A stretch of DNA of 64,000 nt from Paenibacillus profundus (GTDB lineage Bacteria > Bacillota > Bacilli > Paenibacillales > Paenibacillaceae): contig NZ_JAJNBZ010000015.1 of the NCBI RefSeq assembly GCF_021369635.1, positions 62,001 to 126,000 on the forward strand, in the 5' to 3' direction. The notes beneath the pieces were generated by a model. That model had not been told where the DNA came from. It did not search any database and worked only from the letters and a program-made list of their open reading frames with translations. This document shows positions 1 to 8,367 of this stretch, in pieces (position 1 is the first letter of the stretch; each line of letters begins with the position of its first letter). A program made the translations under genes and the position numbers.

Positions 1-490
1 GCAAGCTATCCGGTCCAATGAGCTTGATATCGGGCTTGTGGAGGGCAAGGTGGACTATGCGGACATTCAAGTGAAGCATCCGTTCATGGAGGACGAAATG
101 GTGCTGGTCGTGCCGCCGGATCACTCCTTGTGCTCCACTCGTACGGCCGATGCGGCCATGCTGCAGCATCAAGTGTGGATACTGCGGGAGAACGGCTCTG
201 GCACGAGGTCTTATTGTGATCAGTTCATTAAGGATCTGGGGCTTGCAGTGAAGCGCACCTTCGTCTTTAATAGCAATCAGGGCGTGAAGGAAGCAGTTAT
301 GGCTGGTCTCGGCGCCGCGCTTCTGTCCCGATGGGTCATCCGCAAAGAGCTGGAAGCGGGCGAATTGTGCAGCATCCAAGTGAAGGGCGCGCGCATTACG
401 CGGCAGTTTTTTATTTTGCAGGATACGAAAACCTCTTCCACCATGGCGATGAAAATGTTCGTCCAGAAGCTAAGACAGCTCAACATCTAA
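1..490 (+). CDS. LysR-family regulator, C-terminal part (cut by window edge)
   Basis: This is the effector-binding half of a LysR-type transcriptional regulator; its start and helix-turn-helix lie outside the window. The frame is open from base 2. It shows the ligand-domain pattern ELDIGLVEG followed by DEMVLVVPPDHSL, and ends with VKEAVMAGLGAALLSRWVI, the strand-helix element that closes the second lobe in this family. About 163 residues are present, which matches most of the periplasmic-binding-like domain. A hairpin terminator follows. Target genes cannot be inferred, because the divergent partner is not in view. Confidence 0.85.
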   Translation, partial: QAIRSNELDIGLVEGKVDYADIQVKHPFMEDEMVLVVPPDHSLCSTRTADAAMLQHQVWILRENGSGTRSYCDQFIKDLGLAVKRTFVFNSNQGVKEAVMAGLGAALLSRWVIRKELEAGELCSIQVKGARITRQFFILQDTKTSSTMAMKMFVQKLRQLNI

Positions 491-517
491 GAACGCATCA
501 AGTAAGCAAATAGAAGA

Positions 518-547
518 AGCCGACCGGAGTTGCCCGATCGGCTTTGT
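518..547 (+). terminator. Rho-independent terminator
   Basis: Arms of ten bases (AGCCGACCGG at 518-527 and its near-complement at 534-543, one G:T-type mismatch) are followed by a short T-rich stretch. It ends the LysR gene on the plus strand, just before the convergent HAD gene. Confidence 0.6.
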
Positions 548-600
548 TGCTATTGCGGCAGCGAGGGATAGTTCATTCAGGTGTTTTTGCGCAGTGGCGC

Positions 601-1410
601 TTAATCAGCAGCGGCGGCGCCGCTGGACCGGGAGGCTAGCTCGTCGATGCATGCTAGCAGCTCATCCATCTGGCAGATGGCATAAGCGGGCCGATATGCC
701 TCGGGCTGCAACGAAGTGTGCAGCTCCGGGTCTTCCTTGCGCATCTGCTCCTCGCAACGCTGCAGGAACGGCGCCTGTGTCGTCCGTTCTGCCGGGGACA
801 GCACTTCCAATCCGGCAGGTAAATCCCGAGCAACCAGCACGGATGGAATGCCGGATTGGTTCGCCATATGTATATCGTGATCGAGACGATCTCCGACATG
901 GGCCACGATTATCCCGTCTTGCTGCAGCTCCCGCAATATGCCGGCGTCGGGCTTCCCGCACTCCATTCGCTCTGGGGTGATGATATCATCGAACAAGCTT
1001 CCGATGCCAAGCTCCTCCATTACGGGATATTGGTATTTACGGAATCCGTTCGTCACGGCCGCAAGTGAATAACCTTTCTGCTTCAGCTTCTCCAACGTCG
1101 GAAGCACTGTGTCATCCAGCAAATAAATTTTGGGCGCGGCAGCATGCTTCAACAGCAGCTGCTCCACATCGATGGACAGGCTAAGTCCCCAATCCTTCGA
1201 GAGCTGACGCACGATATCATCCCAATCGTAGGCCGCAACCATCTCCTGCCGCTTCATCCGGAGCTTATGCTCTTGGAACAACGCCTTCCTAACTTCAATA
1301 TTTCGGTTCAGTTCACCGCAAATCAGTTGTTCCACCTCGGGAAAAATCCATGCGGAAAACGGATTCTGCATCAACGTTCCATCCAAATCAAACGTAATCC
1401 ATTTGTTCAA
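601..1410 (-). CDS. HAD-family hydrolase (subfamily IA)
   Basis: This is probably a cytoplasmic phosphatase of the haloacid dehalogenase superfamily; the substrate is unknown. The nucleophile motif FDLDGTL sits at residues 7-13 (Asp8 and Asp10). Motif II is AVTNG, the lysine motif is ECGKPDAGI, and the metal motif is HVGDRLDHDI. A helical cap of about 80 residues follows motif I, as in subfamily IA. The start is TTG at 1410, inside the last codons of the upstream ABC exporter remnant, so the two were once translationally coupled. Length (269 aa) is normal. Confidence 0.85.
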   Translation of the reverse strand: MNKWITFDLDGTLMQNPFSAWIFPEVEQLICGELNRNIEVRKALFQEHKLRMKRQEMVAAYDWDDIVRQLSKDWGLSLSIDVEQLLLKHAAAPKIYLLDDTVLPTLEKLKQKGYSLAAVTNGFRKYQYPVMEELGIGSLFDDIITPERMECGKPDAGILRELQQDGIIVAHVGDRLDHDIHMANQSGIPSVLVARDLPAGLEVLSPAERTTQAPFLQRCEEQMRKEDPELHTSLQPEAYRPAYAICQMDELLACIDELASRSSGAAAAD

Positions 1411-2083
1411 TGCTCATCCCTGCCTTTTTAACGAGTTCGGCTGTCTGGCCGTCATCCTGCTGCTGCAGCTGCGTACAGTACAGCGCATAATACTTTCCCT
1501 CAAGCGCAAGCAGCTCTTCATATGTCCCTCACTCCACAATGCTCCCGTCCTCCATAACCAAAATGGTATCCGCATGGCGGATAGTAGATAGCCTATGAGC
1601 GATAACTAGTGTCGTCTTGTCCTTCATCAGCCTTGACAGCGCATCCTGCACCAGCCGTTCCGATTCGTTATCGAGCGCCGCCGTTGCTTCATCCAGCAGC
1701 AGCACAGGGGCATTACGTATAATTGCCCGGGCAATAGAAATGCGCTGGCGCTGGCAGCCCGACAGCTGTGAGCCGCGTTCCCCAATTTCCGTATGGAAGC
1801 CGTTCGGCAGCTGCATAATGAAGTCGTACGCATTCGCATGCTTAGCGGCGGCGCTCACTTCCTCTTCGGTTGCATCAGACTTGCCGTCGGAAATATTGTC
1901 CCATATCGTTCCAGTAAATAACTGCATCTCCTGCGGAACGAAGCCGTAATAATCCCGCACGCAATGCCAAGAGCCAAGATTCACCGCGATACTTATCATC
2001 ATCGTTGCAAAGAGTCCGGCGTACAACAGCCTATACTGTCTCATATATCCCCATAATCTGGATAACGTCTTACCTCGATTCAT
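1388..2083 (-). pseudogene. ABC exporter (MsbA/LmrA type), internally deleted with a stop codon
   Basis: This is the remnant of a fused membrane-ATPase exporter. It starts at ATG 2083 behind AGAAGGA. The first ~38 residues look like the N-terminal transmembrane helix of the family ([16 protein letters not shown]). They run directly into the Q-loop region of the ATPase domain ([15 protein letters not shown]). All other membrane helices and Walker A are missing, so roughly 1.2 kb has been lost. The signature is QLSGCQRQR (normally LSGGQRQR), and Walker [12 protein letters not shown] and the H-loop VIAHRLSTI remain. A TGA at 1526-1528 interrupts the frame after GSIVE. The tail GTYEELLALEG is readable beyond it to the stop at 1388, overlapping the HAD start. 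Confidence 0.85.
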
Positions 2084-2155
2084 GTGCAATCCTTCTCTTT
2101 ATCTATACATAGATGTACTTTGAGATAAGACGGATATTTCCATATTTGCCCTTTA

Positions 2156-3580
2156 CTAATGGAACCAAGCGCCATGAAGCCGAGTGATGCCATCTTCGAT
2201 CTGCTGATTACTTAAGCCGCCGAACCCGAGCAGTAATGCGGCAGCCTGAACGTCTGCCGGCTCCCCCCAATAATTCGAGGTCGGATACACCTTCACCCCA
2301 GCGCGGGCGGCGGCTTCCAGCAACCCGGCTTCCGTCATGCCGTTCTGGATCTGTATAAGCAAATGGAGGCCGGAATCGTGGCCAATGATGCGTACTCGAT
2401 CGCCCATTGTACGCTTCAAAGCAAGCAATAACACCGCATGCTTCTTCTGATACACTTTGCGTATTTTCCGCAAATGCTTCTCCCAATGTCCTTCTTGCAT
2501 AAATCGTTCCAACGTCAACTGATGAAGCTTGGATGCGGTCTGCTCATACACGGCAAACTCCACCTTGTACCGTTCCAGCAGCGCCGGCGGCAGCACCATG
2601 TAGCTTAATCGAATGGAAGGCAGCAGCGATTTGGAGAATGTGCCCATATATACGACCCTTCCTGTCGAATCCAGACCTTGCAGGGCAGGGATTGGCTTCG
2701 TATGATATCTGAATTCGCCGTCGTAGTCGTCCTCTATTATAAGTCCATCCCGCTCCTCCGCCCATTGCAGCAATTGCATTCGCTTCGCAACTGACATGAC
2801 CATCCCAGAAGGAAATTGATGGGATGGGGTAATGTATACCGCCTCCGCCCCGCTCTCCTTCAGCCGGCGCACATTCATTCCGTCTTGCTCCAGCGGAACG
2901 GAGACGATACTCAGCCGATGATTGCGGAAGATCGTCCGCGCTCCATCATAGCCGGGATCCTCTACGGCAATGGTCCGCCGATCGCCACCGATCATCTGAC
3001 TGAGCAGCATAAGCAACTGCTGGATGCCCGCCCCGATGACAATCTGATCCGCTTGGCATGATACTCCACGCGAATGACGCAAATATTGCGCAATCTGCCG
3101 GCGCAGCCCCATCTCTCCTTGGCGTTCTCCGTATTGCAGCGCTTCGACAGGCGTCAGGCGGAATACGTCGTTCGACAGCTTGCGCCACAGAGACAGCGGA
3201 AAGCCGTCAAAATCAATGTTGCCATGCCGGAAATCGATATCGACGCCGGGTTCGGCCACAGCTTCAGCAACCGTATCCCTCCCACTGTAGACAAGCCGGT
3301 TACTAACTCCAGCTGTCTCGCCCATATCGCTCTCAATCTCGCACACGAACAGGCCGATGCGGGAACGACTGTCCACATAACCTTCCGCATGCAATTGCTG
3401 ATAAGCGGCTTCTACTGTGTTGCGGCTGAGATGCAAGCTGTCTGCCAATTGCCGTATCGAAGGCAGCCTCGTTCCAGCCAAGATGCCGCCACTCATAATT
3501 TGCCGCTTTATATAATGATAGATTTGCATATATTTCGGTTCGTCTGCCTGTTCGTCAATGTAAGGCGTAATCTCCAGCAT
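2156..3580 (-). CDS. MocR-type regulator (GntR helix-turn-helix plus aminotransferase-like domain)
   Basis: This is a transcription factor of the MocR/PdxR class: a GntR-like winged helix joined to a fold-type I aminotransferase-like domain that normally binds pyridoxal phosphate. The helix-turn-helix is in the first ~75 residues (RLPSIRQLADSLHLSRNTVE). The C-terminal domain keeps EDDYDGEF and TFSKSLLPSIRLSYM, whose lysine is the expected PLP-binding residue. I chose ATG 3580, directly behind a GGGGGGAAGG run; the in-frame codon at 3604 has no ribosome site. It is divergent from a LysE-type exporter, a pairing that suggests local control. The protein is about 474 aa. Confidence 0.88.
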   Translation of the reverse strand: MLEITPYIDEQADEPKYMQIYHYIKRQIMSGGILAGTRLPSIRQLADSLHLSRNTVEAAYQQLHAEGYVDSRSRIGLFVCEIESDMGETAGVSNRLVYSGRDTVAEAVAEPGVDIDFRHGNIDFDGFPLSLWRKLSNDVFRLTPVEALQYGERQGEMGLRRQIAQYLRHSRGVSCQADQIVIGAGIQQLLMLLSQMIGGDRRTIAVEDPGYDGARTIFRNHRLSIVSVPLEQDGMNVRRLKESGAEAVYITPSHQFPSGMVMSVAKRMQLLQWAEERDGLIIEDDYDGEFRYHTKPIPALQGLDSTGRVVYMGTFSKSLLPSIRLSYMVLPPALLERYKVEFAVYEQTASKLHQLTLERFMQEGHWEKHLRKIRKVYQKKHAVLLLALKRTMGDRVRIIGHDSGLHLLIQIQNGMTEAGLLEAAARAGVKVYPTSNYWGEPADVQAAALLLGFGGLSNQQIEDGITRLHGAWFH

Positions 3581-3636
3581 CCTTCCCCCCCAATCTGTCC
3601 CCATATAAATCTACTAATCTGGCACTTATCAACAGG

Positions 3637-3677
3637 ACAGAGTTTGACTATGATTATACCAGACTTTTCAACTCTGT
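3637..3677. promoter_or_regulatory. Inverted repeat, candidate MocR operator
   Basis: The 8-base arms ACAGAGTT (3637-3644) and AACTCTGT (3670-3677) are perfectly complementary. They lie in the 117 bp between the divergent MocR and LysE genes, within ~20 bp of the exporter start. The sequence between them holds AT-rich promoter-like DNA. Operator function is inferred from position and symmetry. Confidence 0.45.
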
Positions 3678-3697
3678 ACCGTAAGAAAGGAACAACT

Positions 3698-4345
3698 ATG
3701 GCAAGCATTTGGATTAGTTATGTTTTGCTCGGAATTTCGCTGTCTGCACCCGTCGGCCCCGTCAACGTGGCGCAAATCAAGGCTGGACTGAGCAATGGGT
3801 TCTGGAACGCATGGTTCGTCGGCATTGGCGCGATGTGCGCTGACCTCGTGTTCATGCTGCTTATCTACTTTGGTGCTGCCGCTTATTTGACGACACCGCT
3901 GGCGAAGTTGCTCATTTGGATAATGGGCTTTGCCGTCCTTACGCTGCTCGGATACGAGAGCATCCGCGACGCCCGCAAAGGGATAGATATCAGTAGCAGC
4001 GGCTCCCGCAAAGAGCATGTCGGGAAATCCTTCCTGTCCGGCTTTCTCATTGCGATCTCCAATCCGTTGAACATCGTGTTCTGGATAGGAATCTATGGGT
4101 CTGTCATTACGAAGATGCTGGAGACGATGGGGAACGGTCAGGCGTTATTGTATAGCGGTGCGATTTTTGCCGGAGTGTTCGTGTGGGACATCTTAGTATC
4201 CACCGTCGTGCATGTAAGCCGCAGGGCGGTCACCCCTCGCTTGATGAAGGGAATCTCCGTCATTGCCGGCGTTTCGCTCATTGGATTCGGTCTATATTTC
4301 GGTTACTGCGCTGTCGTACAATTTATATCGTTGGCGCAAATGTAA
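3698..4345 (+). CDS. LysE-family exporter
   Basis: This is an integral membrane exporter of the LysE/RhtB superfamily, which pumps amino acids or related metabolites out of the cell. It is about 215 aa with six predicted hydrophobic segments. The family N-terminal signature LSAPVGPVNVAQIKAGLSNG is at ~15-34, and FLIAISNPLNIVFWIG is mid-protein, where LysE members carry the conserved NP motif. ATG 3698 follows AAGAAAGGAACAACT. The frame is open far upstream, but that part lies across the divergent MocR gene and is not coding. The neighbouring MocR-type regulator points to control by an amino acid or vitamin B6-related signal. Confidence 0.87.
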   Translation: MASIWISYVLLGISLSAPVGPVNVAQIKAGLSNGFWNAWFVGIGAMCADLVFMLLIYFGAAAYLTTPLAKLLIWIMGFAVLTLLGYESIRDARKGIDISSSGSRKEHVGKSFLSGFLIAISNPLNIVFWIGIYGSVITKMLETMGNGQALLYSGAIFAGVFVWDILVSTVVHVSRRAVTPRLMKGISVIAGVSLIGFGLYFGYCAVVQFISLAQM

Positions 4346-4411
4346 AGTTACTCAAAGGAACTAAGAAACTTCATGAATTCTAGGAATTAAACAAAAGAGA
4401 GGGATTTAGCA

Positions 4412-5194
4412 ATGCATTTTATTTTCGATATTGATGGAACCATTTCATTCAAAGGTCAACCCGTGTCGGAGACCATCCTCGACTGTCTTCAGGAGCTGCA
4501 ATCTTCCAGGCATGTCATCGGCTTCGCGTCCGCCAGACCGTGCAGGGACATGCTGCCGGTGCTCGATAGCCGATTCCACCAGAATCTATTGATCGGAGCC
4601 AACGGCGCAATGACGCATTTTGGTGGAGAACCTGTAGCGGTGAACCCGATTCCGGAGGCGCTCGCACGGGAAATTATCGGGATTTTGGATTCGTATCACG
4701 CATCATATTTGATCGACGATGAGTGGAATTATGCATATAACTGTGGAGAAGATCATCCGTTTCTGATGAATGTCGATGCCTTGCAGCTTGCCCGCCGCGT
4801 AGAATTGACCGATCTGAAGCATGTGGTGAAGCTGCTCGTTCTGTCCTGCGATCATTTTGAGGAGCTGGCCAAGACGATGGAGGGGTTGAACGTGACGATT
4901 CACTATCATTCCTCAGAAGGAATACTCGATATTACGAATCAAGGTGTCAACAAAATGGCCGCTATCCGTTCGTATGGCATCGCCCCTAGGCAATTCACTT
5001 GCTTCGGCAACGATATGAACGATATCCCGATGTTTCAGGAAGCCGGTACCGCCGTCGCGATCGGGAGCTTCGCAGGGTTGACTCCCTTCGCAACGCATCG
5101 CCTCGAGACAGTTGATCAGGATATCGAACATCGCATTGTAGACATGCTGAAGGACTTAGCCTCGAAAAGCGAAGAGGTACTGCTATCACGTTAA
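4412..5194 (+). CDS. HAD hydrolase, Cof type
   Basis: This is a cytosolic phosphatase of the Cof/YbjI-like HAD branch (subfamily IIB). Motif I is FIFDIDGTI at the extreme N-terminus. The cap is inserted after motif II, and motifs III/IV read GVNKMAAI and FGNDMNDIPMF, the usual GxxK and GDxxND elements. Its 260 aa length is typical. A GAGAGGGA ribosome site precedes the ATG, and the gene starts 66 bp after the LysE exporter, so it may be co-transcribed with it. A strong terminator follows. The substrate cannot be read from the sequence. Confidence 0.87.
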   Translation: MHFIFDIDGTISFKGQPVSETILDCLQELQSSRHVIGFASARPCRDMLPVLDSRFHQNLLIGANGAMTHFGGEPVAVNPIPEALAREIIGILDSYHASYLIDDEWNYAYNCGEDHPFLMNVDALQLARRVELTDLKHVVKLLVLSCDHFEELAKTMEGLNVTIHYHSSEGILDITNQGVNKMAAIRSYGIAPRQFTCFGNDMNDIPMFQEAGTAVAIGSFAGLTPFATHRLETVDQDIEHRIVDMLKDLASKSEEVLLSR

Positions 5195-5205
5195 AATAAA
5201 GGAGG

Positions 5206-5248
5206 AGGTCCGTCCAACAGTCTCGATCGTTTGACGGACCTTTTTTTC
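5206..5248 (+). terminator. Rho-independent terminator
   Basis: Perfect nine-base arms AGGTCCGTC (5206-5214) and GACGGACCT (5233-5241) are followed by seven T's. It closes the HAD gene between two convergent genes. Confidence 0.85.
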
Positions 5249-5273
5249 TCTGTGTATCGCCCCTCGCCTGCAA

Positions 5274-6206
5274 CTAGCGGGACATGCTGTTCGTGAGCTC
5301 CTCTAGGTCGAGCAGCATATCGCCTATCCATGCCTCCGAACCGGAAATGACATGCCGCCCGTAATCAAGAATCCACCGTATCGTATGAATGAACCAGCAC
5401 ACGCCTCCCACGCGAACGAGCCAGTCCAATGTCAGCTCGGCATTTCCATAGAGGCCGCTCGTTTCCGCATAGGCTTGCAGCATTTGCTCTCTTGATGCGC
5501 CGTATGCCGCGGCTTCTTGACTCAAGCCGTACAGATCGCCCAAATGAGGACTCAGATAAGAGTTTGTCCAGTCAATGACCCTCACCCCTTGCCCTTCTTC
5601 CTGCACGATGATGTTCTTCGGAAAATAGTCGTTATGCACGAACGTGACCGGATACTCCGAGTACAGCCGTTCCAAATGCTCGGGGAACAAGAGGACAAGT
5701 CGTTCCAGCACCTGTCGCTGCGAGCCAGCGAAAAATGGGTGGCTTGTCACATAGGCAAGATCGTCCAGAAACATATCTTCCCCTTTATAATGTCGGTGAA
5801 AAGCTTCTTCCGCCAACGCCCCATCCTTCATAAATGAGGTTGCGGTGCGATGAATGACAGCCAACTGGCGAGCCGCTTGCAGAAAAGCGTCTGCCGAAGG
5901 CTTGGATTCCAGCGTATCCGTGCCAACGTCCTCCATCATCATGTAACAGCCGGTCTCGTCTTCGAACGCCGCATATATGCAAGGCCGCTCGATGTGAAGC
6001 GGAGCCAGCACGTCGTTATACAAGTCAGGTTCTCCCTTCATTTTGCCGCCAGAGCACTTCGCGATAACTGTCGCTCCGGACAATAATGTCACGCGGTACA
6101 CGCCGGACAAAGACCATTGCCGCAACGACTCCCAATGCTTCGATTGTTCCACAAGCGGAAAGTGCCCTGCTCTTTCAAGCCATCTGTCGGGAATATGCAA
6201 TGTCAA
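5274..6206 (-). CDS. APH-family phosphotransferase
   Basis: This is a small-molecule kinase of the aminoglycoside phosphotransferase/choline kinase fold. The catalytic loop is VHNDYFPKNIIV (a Brenner-type HxDxxxxN) and the metal-binding aspartate is in VRVIDWTNSYL. The preferred start is TTG 6206, eight bases after AAGGAG; the in-frame GTG at 6215 lies on that ribosome site. This gives about 310 aa, which is normal. The family includes antibiotic, sugar, homoserine and methylthioribose kinases, and nothing here decides among them. It stands alone, convergent with the HAD gene. Confidence 0.85.
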   Translation of the reverse strand: MTLHIPDRWLERAGHFPLVEQSKHWESLRQWSLSGVYRVTLLSGATVIAKCSGGKMKGEPDLYNDVLAPLHIERPCIYAAFEDETGCYMMMEDVGTDTLESKPSADAFLQAARQLAVIHRTATSFMKDGALAEEAFHRHYKGEDMFLDDLAYVTSHPFFAGSQRQVLERLVLLFPEHLERLYSEYPVTFVHNDYFPKNIIVQEEGQGVRVIDWTNSYLSPHLGDLYGLSQEAAAYGASREQMLQAYAETSGLYGNAELTLDWLVRVGGVCWFIHTIRWILDYGRHVISGSEAWIGDMLLDLEELTNSMSR

Positions 6207-6321
6207 TCCAATCACTCCTTTCTTTCGGTAGATTGATTATGTAAGAAAGGAGCGAAAAAATATAGACTTATATTTTTATTTTTGATAGACTGTTGATAGA
6301 GTTCTAGATATGGAATTGAGC

Positions 6322-6346
6322 AGCAGCCGACTACGGCTGCTTTTTT
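6322..6346 (+). terminator. Hairpin with T tract, no upstream plus-strand gene
   Basis: Arms AGCAGCCG (6322-6329) and CGGCTGCT (6334-6341) with six T's form a terminator-shaped structure pointing along the plus strand. Both neighbours are on the minus strand, so it may stop stray antisense transcription or be a leftover. Confidence 0.4.
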
Positions 6347-6404
6347 GTTAGATGTCACCTTGAGCAACAATGTATGCGCGGCAGCGGCAGCACATCTCCC
6401 GGTA

Positions 6405-6443
6405 CGTAAAAAGACACATTCTCCCAAAAGGACGAATGTGTCT
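6405..6443 (-). terminator. Rho-independent terminator of the TM2 gene pair
   Basis: Read on the minus strand, AGACACATTC and its perfect ten-base complement (6434-6443 and 6412-6421) are followed by a run of five T's. It lies ~55 bp after the second TM2 gene. Confidence 0.8.
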
Positions 6444-6495
6444 CGTGGTGCCTCTCTTATTAAGCCGTTCTCTGCAGACTGGCTCGGAAGGGATC

Positions 6496-6942
6496 TTATA
6501 AAGAATTCTCCGGTTGTTCCGGGGCACGGTTATTCACTAAATAATGGATGATTTCCGATTCGCGGGCTTCGTTCCACTGCTTCACCATCTTATTCACCAA
6601 GAATAGATCCACGAAAACCCAGACGCTCAATGCAAGAAAAGAAACGAGCGTCAACGCCAAAAATACATTCGACACCGGATCGTCCATTTCCCCGCCAGCC
6701 GTCATGACGCCAAACAAAGCATAGAATACGATCAGCGCAACAAAGAGCGCCAATTGAACGAAAGCGGAGCCGAAGCGGCGCAGATAGAATCGGTGCACCC
6801 CAAGATGCCCGCCAATGAGCATCAGGTAGGCGAGCGCCAACGATTTCTCCTGGTGACGCATCTCTGATTGGAGAATAGCCAGCTCCTTCAGACTTAATTG
6901 CCGCTTCGCGGAAGCAAAATCATGAAATGCCCCGTTCCTCAT
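6496..6942 (-). CDS. TM2-domain membrane protein
   Basis: This is a small integral membrane protein with a TM2 domain: two helices joined by a short turn, here centred on GGHLGVHRFYLRRFGSA (residues ~43-59), the family signature. A third hydrophobic region lies at ~105-125. The N-terminus (AILQSEMRHQEKSLALAYL) closely matches that of the gene just upstream, so the two are paralogues. Its ATG shares bases with the upstream stop (TAATG), which indicates coupled translation. The function of bacterial TM2 proteins is not established. Confidence 0.8.
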   Translation of the reverse strand: MRNGAFHDFASAKRQLSLKELAILQSEMRHQEKSLALAYLMLIGGHLGVHRFYLRRFGSAFVQLALFVALIVFYALFGVMTAGGEMDDPVSNVFLALTLVSFLALSVWVFVDLFLVNKMVKQWNEARESEIIHYLVNNRAPEQPENSL

Positions 6943-7274
6943 TAATAGTTGAACCCTTTGTTATTCAGAATTTGTTGCATCAGCATGCCTTCCGTGTACT
7001 GGTTCTTCTCGCGCACCCATGTGTGAAGCAGAAAGGCGTCTACAATCCACCAGATGGAAGTCACAATCAATCCAAAAACCGTTAGCGACAGAATAAGCTG
7101 AGCCACGGCTGAGCCCGTCTTCTTCATATAGAAGCGATGTCCGCCGAATAATCCGAGAAAGTACCACAGGATATAAGCCACAAGCATGCTCTTGCCCTGA
7201 TTTTTCATTTCCGATTCGAGCAGCATAAGCTCTCTCGCATCGAGCTGGTTCTTCATCCCTATCGTGTTGTACAA
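6942..7274 (-). CDS. TM2-domain membrane protein
   Basis: This 110-aa membrane protein carries the TM2 signature FLGLFGGHRFYMKKTGSA, preceded by LLESEMKNQGKSMLVAY, nearly the same leader as its downstream paralogue. The second helix is rich in valine and isoleucine and ends in a charged tail. The start is TTG 7274 with AAAGGAG nine bases before it. It is the first gene of a two-gene unit. The role is unknown; the family is often linked to membrane stress or secretion, but nothing in this locus shows that. Confidence 0.8.
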   Translation of the reverse strand: MYNTIGMKNQLDARELMLLESEMKNQGKSMLVAYILWYFLGLFGGHRFYMKKTGSAVAQLILSLTVFGLIVTSIWWIVDAFLLHTWVREKNQYTEGMLMQQILNNKGFNY

Positions 7275-7365
7275 TATGATGCACTCCTTTTACACTATTA
7301 GTGAAGTCAGTATAGCAAGCATTGACGCTCCAACACCATGATAATTTTGGAAAAATCCTCATTCA

Positions 7366-7396
7366 TAAAAAAAATAAGGAGCGCCGGTAGCGCACC
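7366..7396 (-). terminator. Rho-independent terminator of the methyltransferase gene
   Basis: On the minus strand a GC-rich stem (GCGC pairs 7390-7393/7381-7384 extended by GG/CC, one mismatch) runs into a long T-rich tract (7367-7377). Confidence 0.6.
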
Positions 7397-7457
7397 CTAC
7401 TTCACATATTATTATAATGTTGGGTTCATAAATATGAACTTTTAGGATGCCATGCAG

Positions 7458-8237
7458 TCATTTAACTTCTTTTCTTGCCTTGACGAGCATGGATTCACCT
7501 TCGAAGCTAACAACACGTTCCTCTTCAACCGCGATGCGAAAATGATGTCGAATCTCTCCCTGTGCGGCAAGCATCGTCTGTTCCAATTCGTCTTTCTCTT
7601 GCTGCGGACGTCCCATGCGATCGAACCAGCTGTCGTAGCGGAAACGCTTGGCAAACGTCATCATGAATTCTATCGCCAGACCTTTTTCCTCAAGCATGCG
7701 AAGCCACTCTGTTTTTTTCAAGGCGCGGCAATGGCTCGGATCCCGCCGCTTCTCGACTGCATTATAAAATGCGTCATAGGCGTCATTCTCGGGAGAAACG
7801 TTGTCGATAAGCAGAAAGCTGCCACCAGGCCGAAGCACGCGCCAGGATTCCTGCACGAACGCCAGCACGTCGGGAAAATGGTGCGCCGCAATACGGCAGG
7901 TCACCATATCGAAGGCACAGTCAGAAAACGGCAGCCGTTCCGCATCTCCTTGCACGAACTGCACATTGCCATAGCCATTCCCGGCAATGAATCTTCTTGC
8001 ATGATCGAGCATTGCCGGTGTCAGATCGTACGCCACCACATTCTCAGCCAGCGGAGCGAGCGCATTCGCGACATGTCCTCCTCCGGTCGCGATGTCCAGT
8101 ACATCCCGCTTCGTCTCCATCGCCGCCATTTGCAACAGCCACTCCAAGTCCTCGCCTTGAGCATGGCCTTGACTCGTTACATACTTCGCGGCATTTTGAC
8201 CGAATTACTGCATGACTTGCTGCTTGATGTCCACCAT
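7458..8237 (-). pseudogene. Class I SAM methyltransferase (UbiE/YcgJ type) with early stop codon
   Basis: The body encodes a SAM-dependent methyltransferase: motif I VLDIATGGGHVANALA, the acidic loop YDLTPAML, DAERLPFSDCAFDMV, and LRPGGSFLLID. The family N-terminus (FGQNAAKYVTSQGHAQGEDL) is also encoded, starting at ATG 8237. However, codon 11 is TAA (8205-8207), where relatives carry glutamine. Without readthrough only a TTG at 8147 could restart translation, giving 229 aa that lack the N-terminal helix. The mutation looks recent, because the rest is intact and motif-perfect. A terminator follows. The methyl acceptor is unknown. Confidence 0.8.
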
Positions 8238-8367
8238 ATTATTATTGCACCTCTCTTGGAAACTGAATTGGTCACCGTAGTTTCACCAGACAAAACTAAG
8301 TTTCATTTATCAACATTGTCATTTTACCAACCATTCCCTGTCCCTGTAAAGAGGCGCTATTGGCATT

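Noticed and set aside
3074-3697. Long N-terminal extension of the LysE exporter frame
   Set aside because: It runs across the divergent MocR gene, has no ribosome site at its first ATG, and the exporter family starts at 3698.
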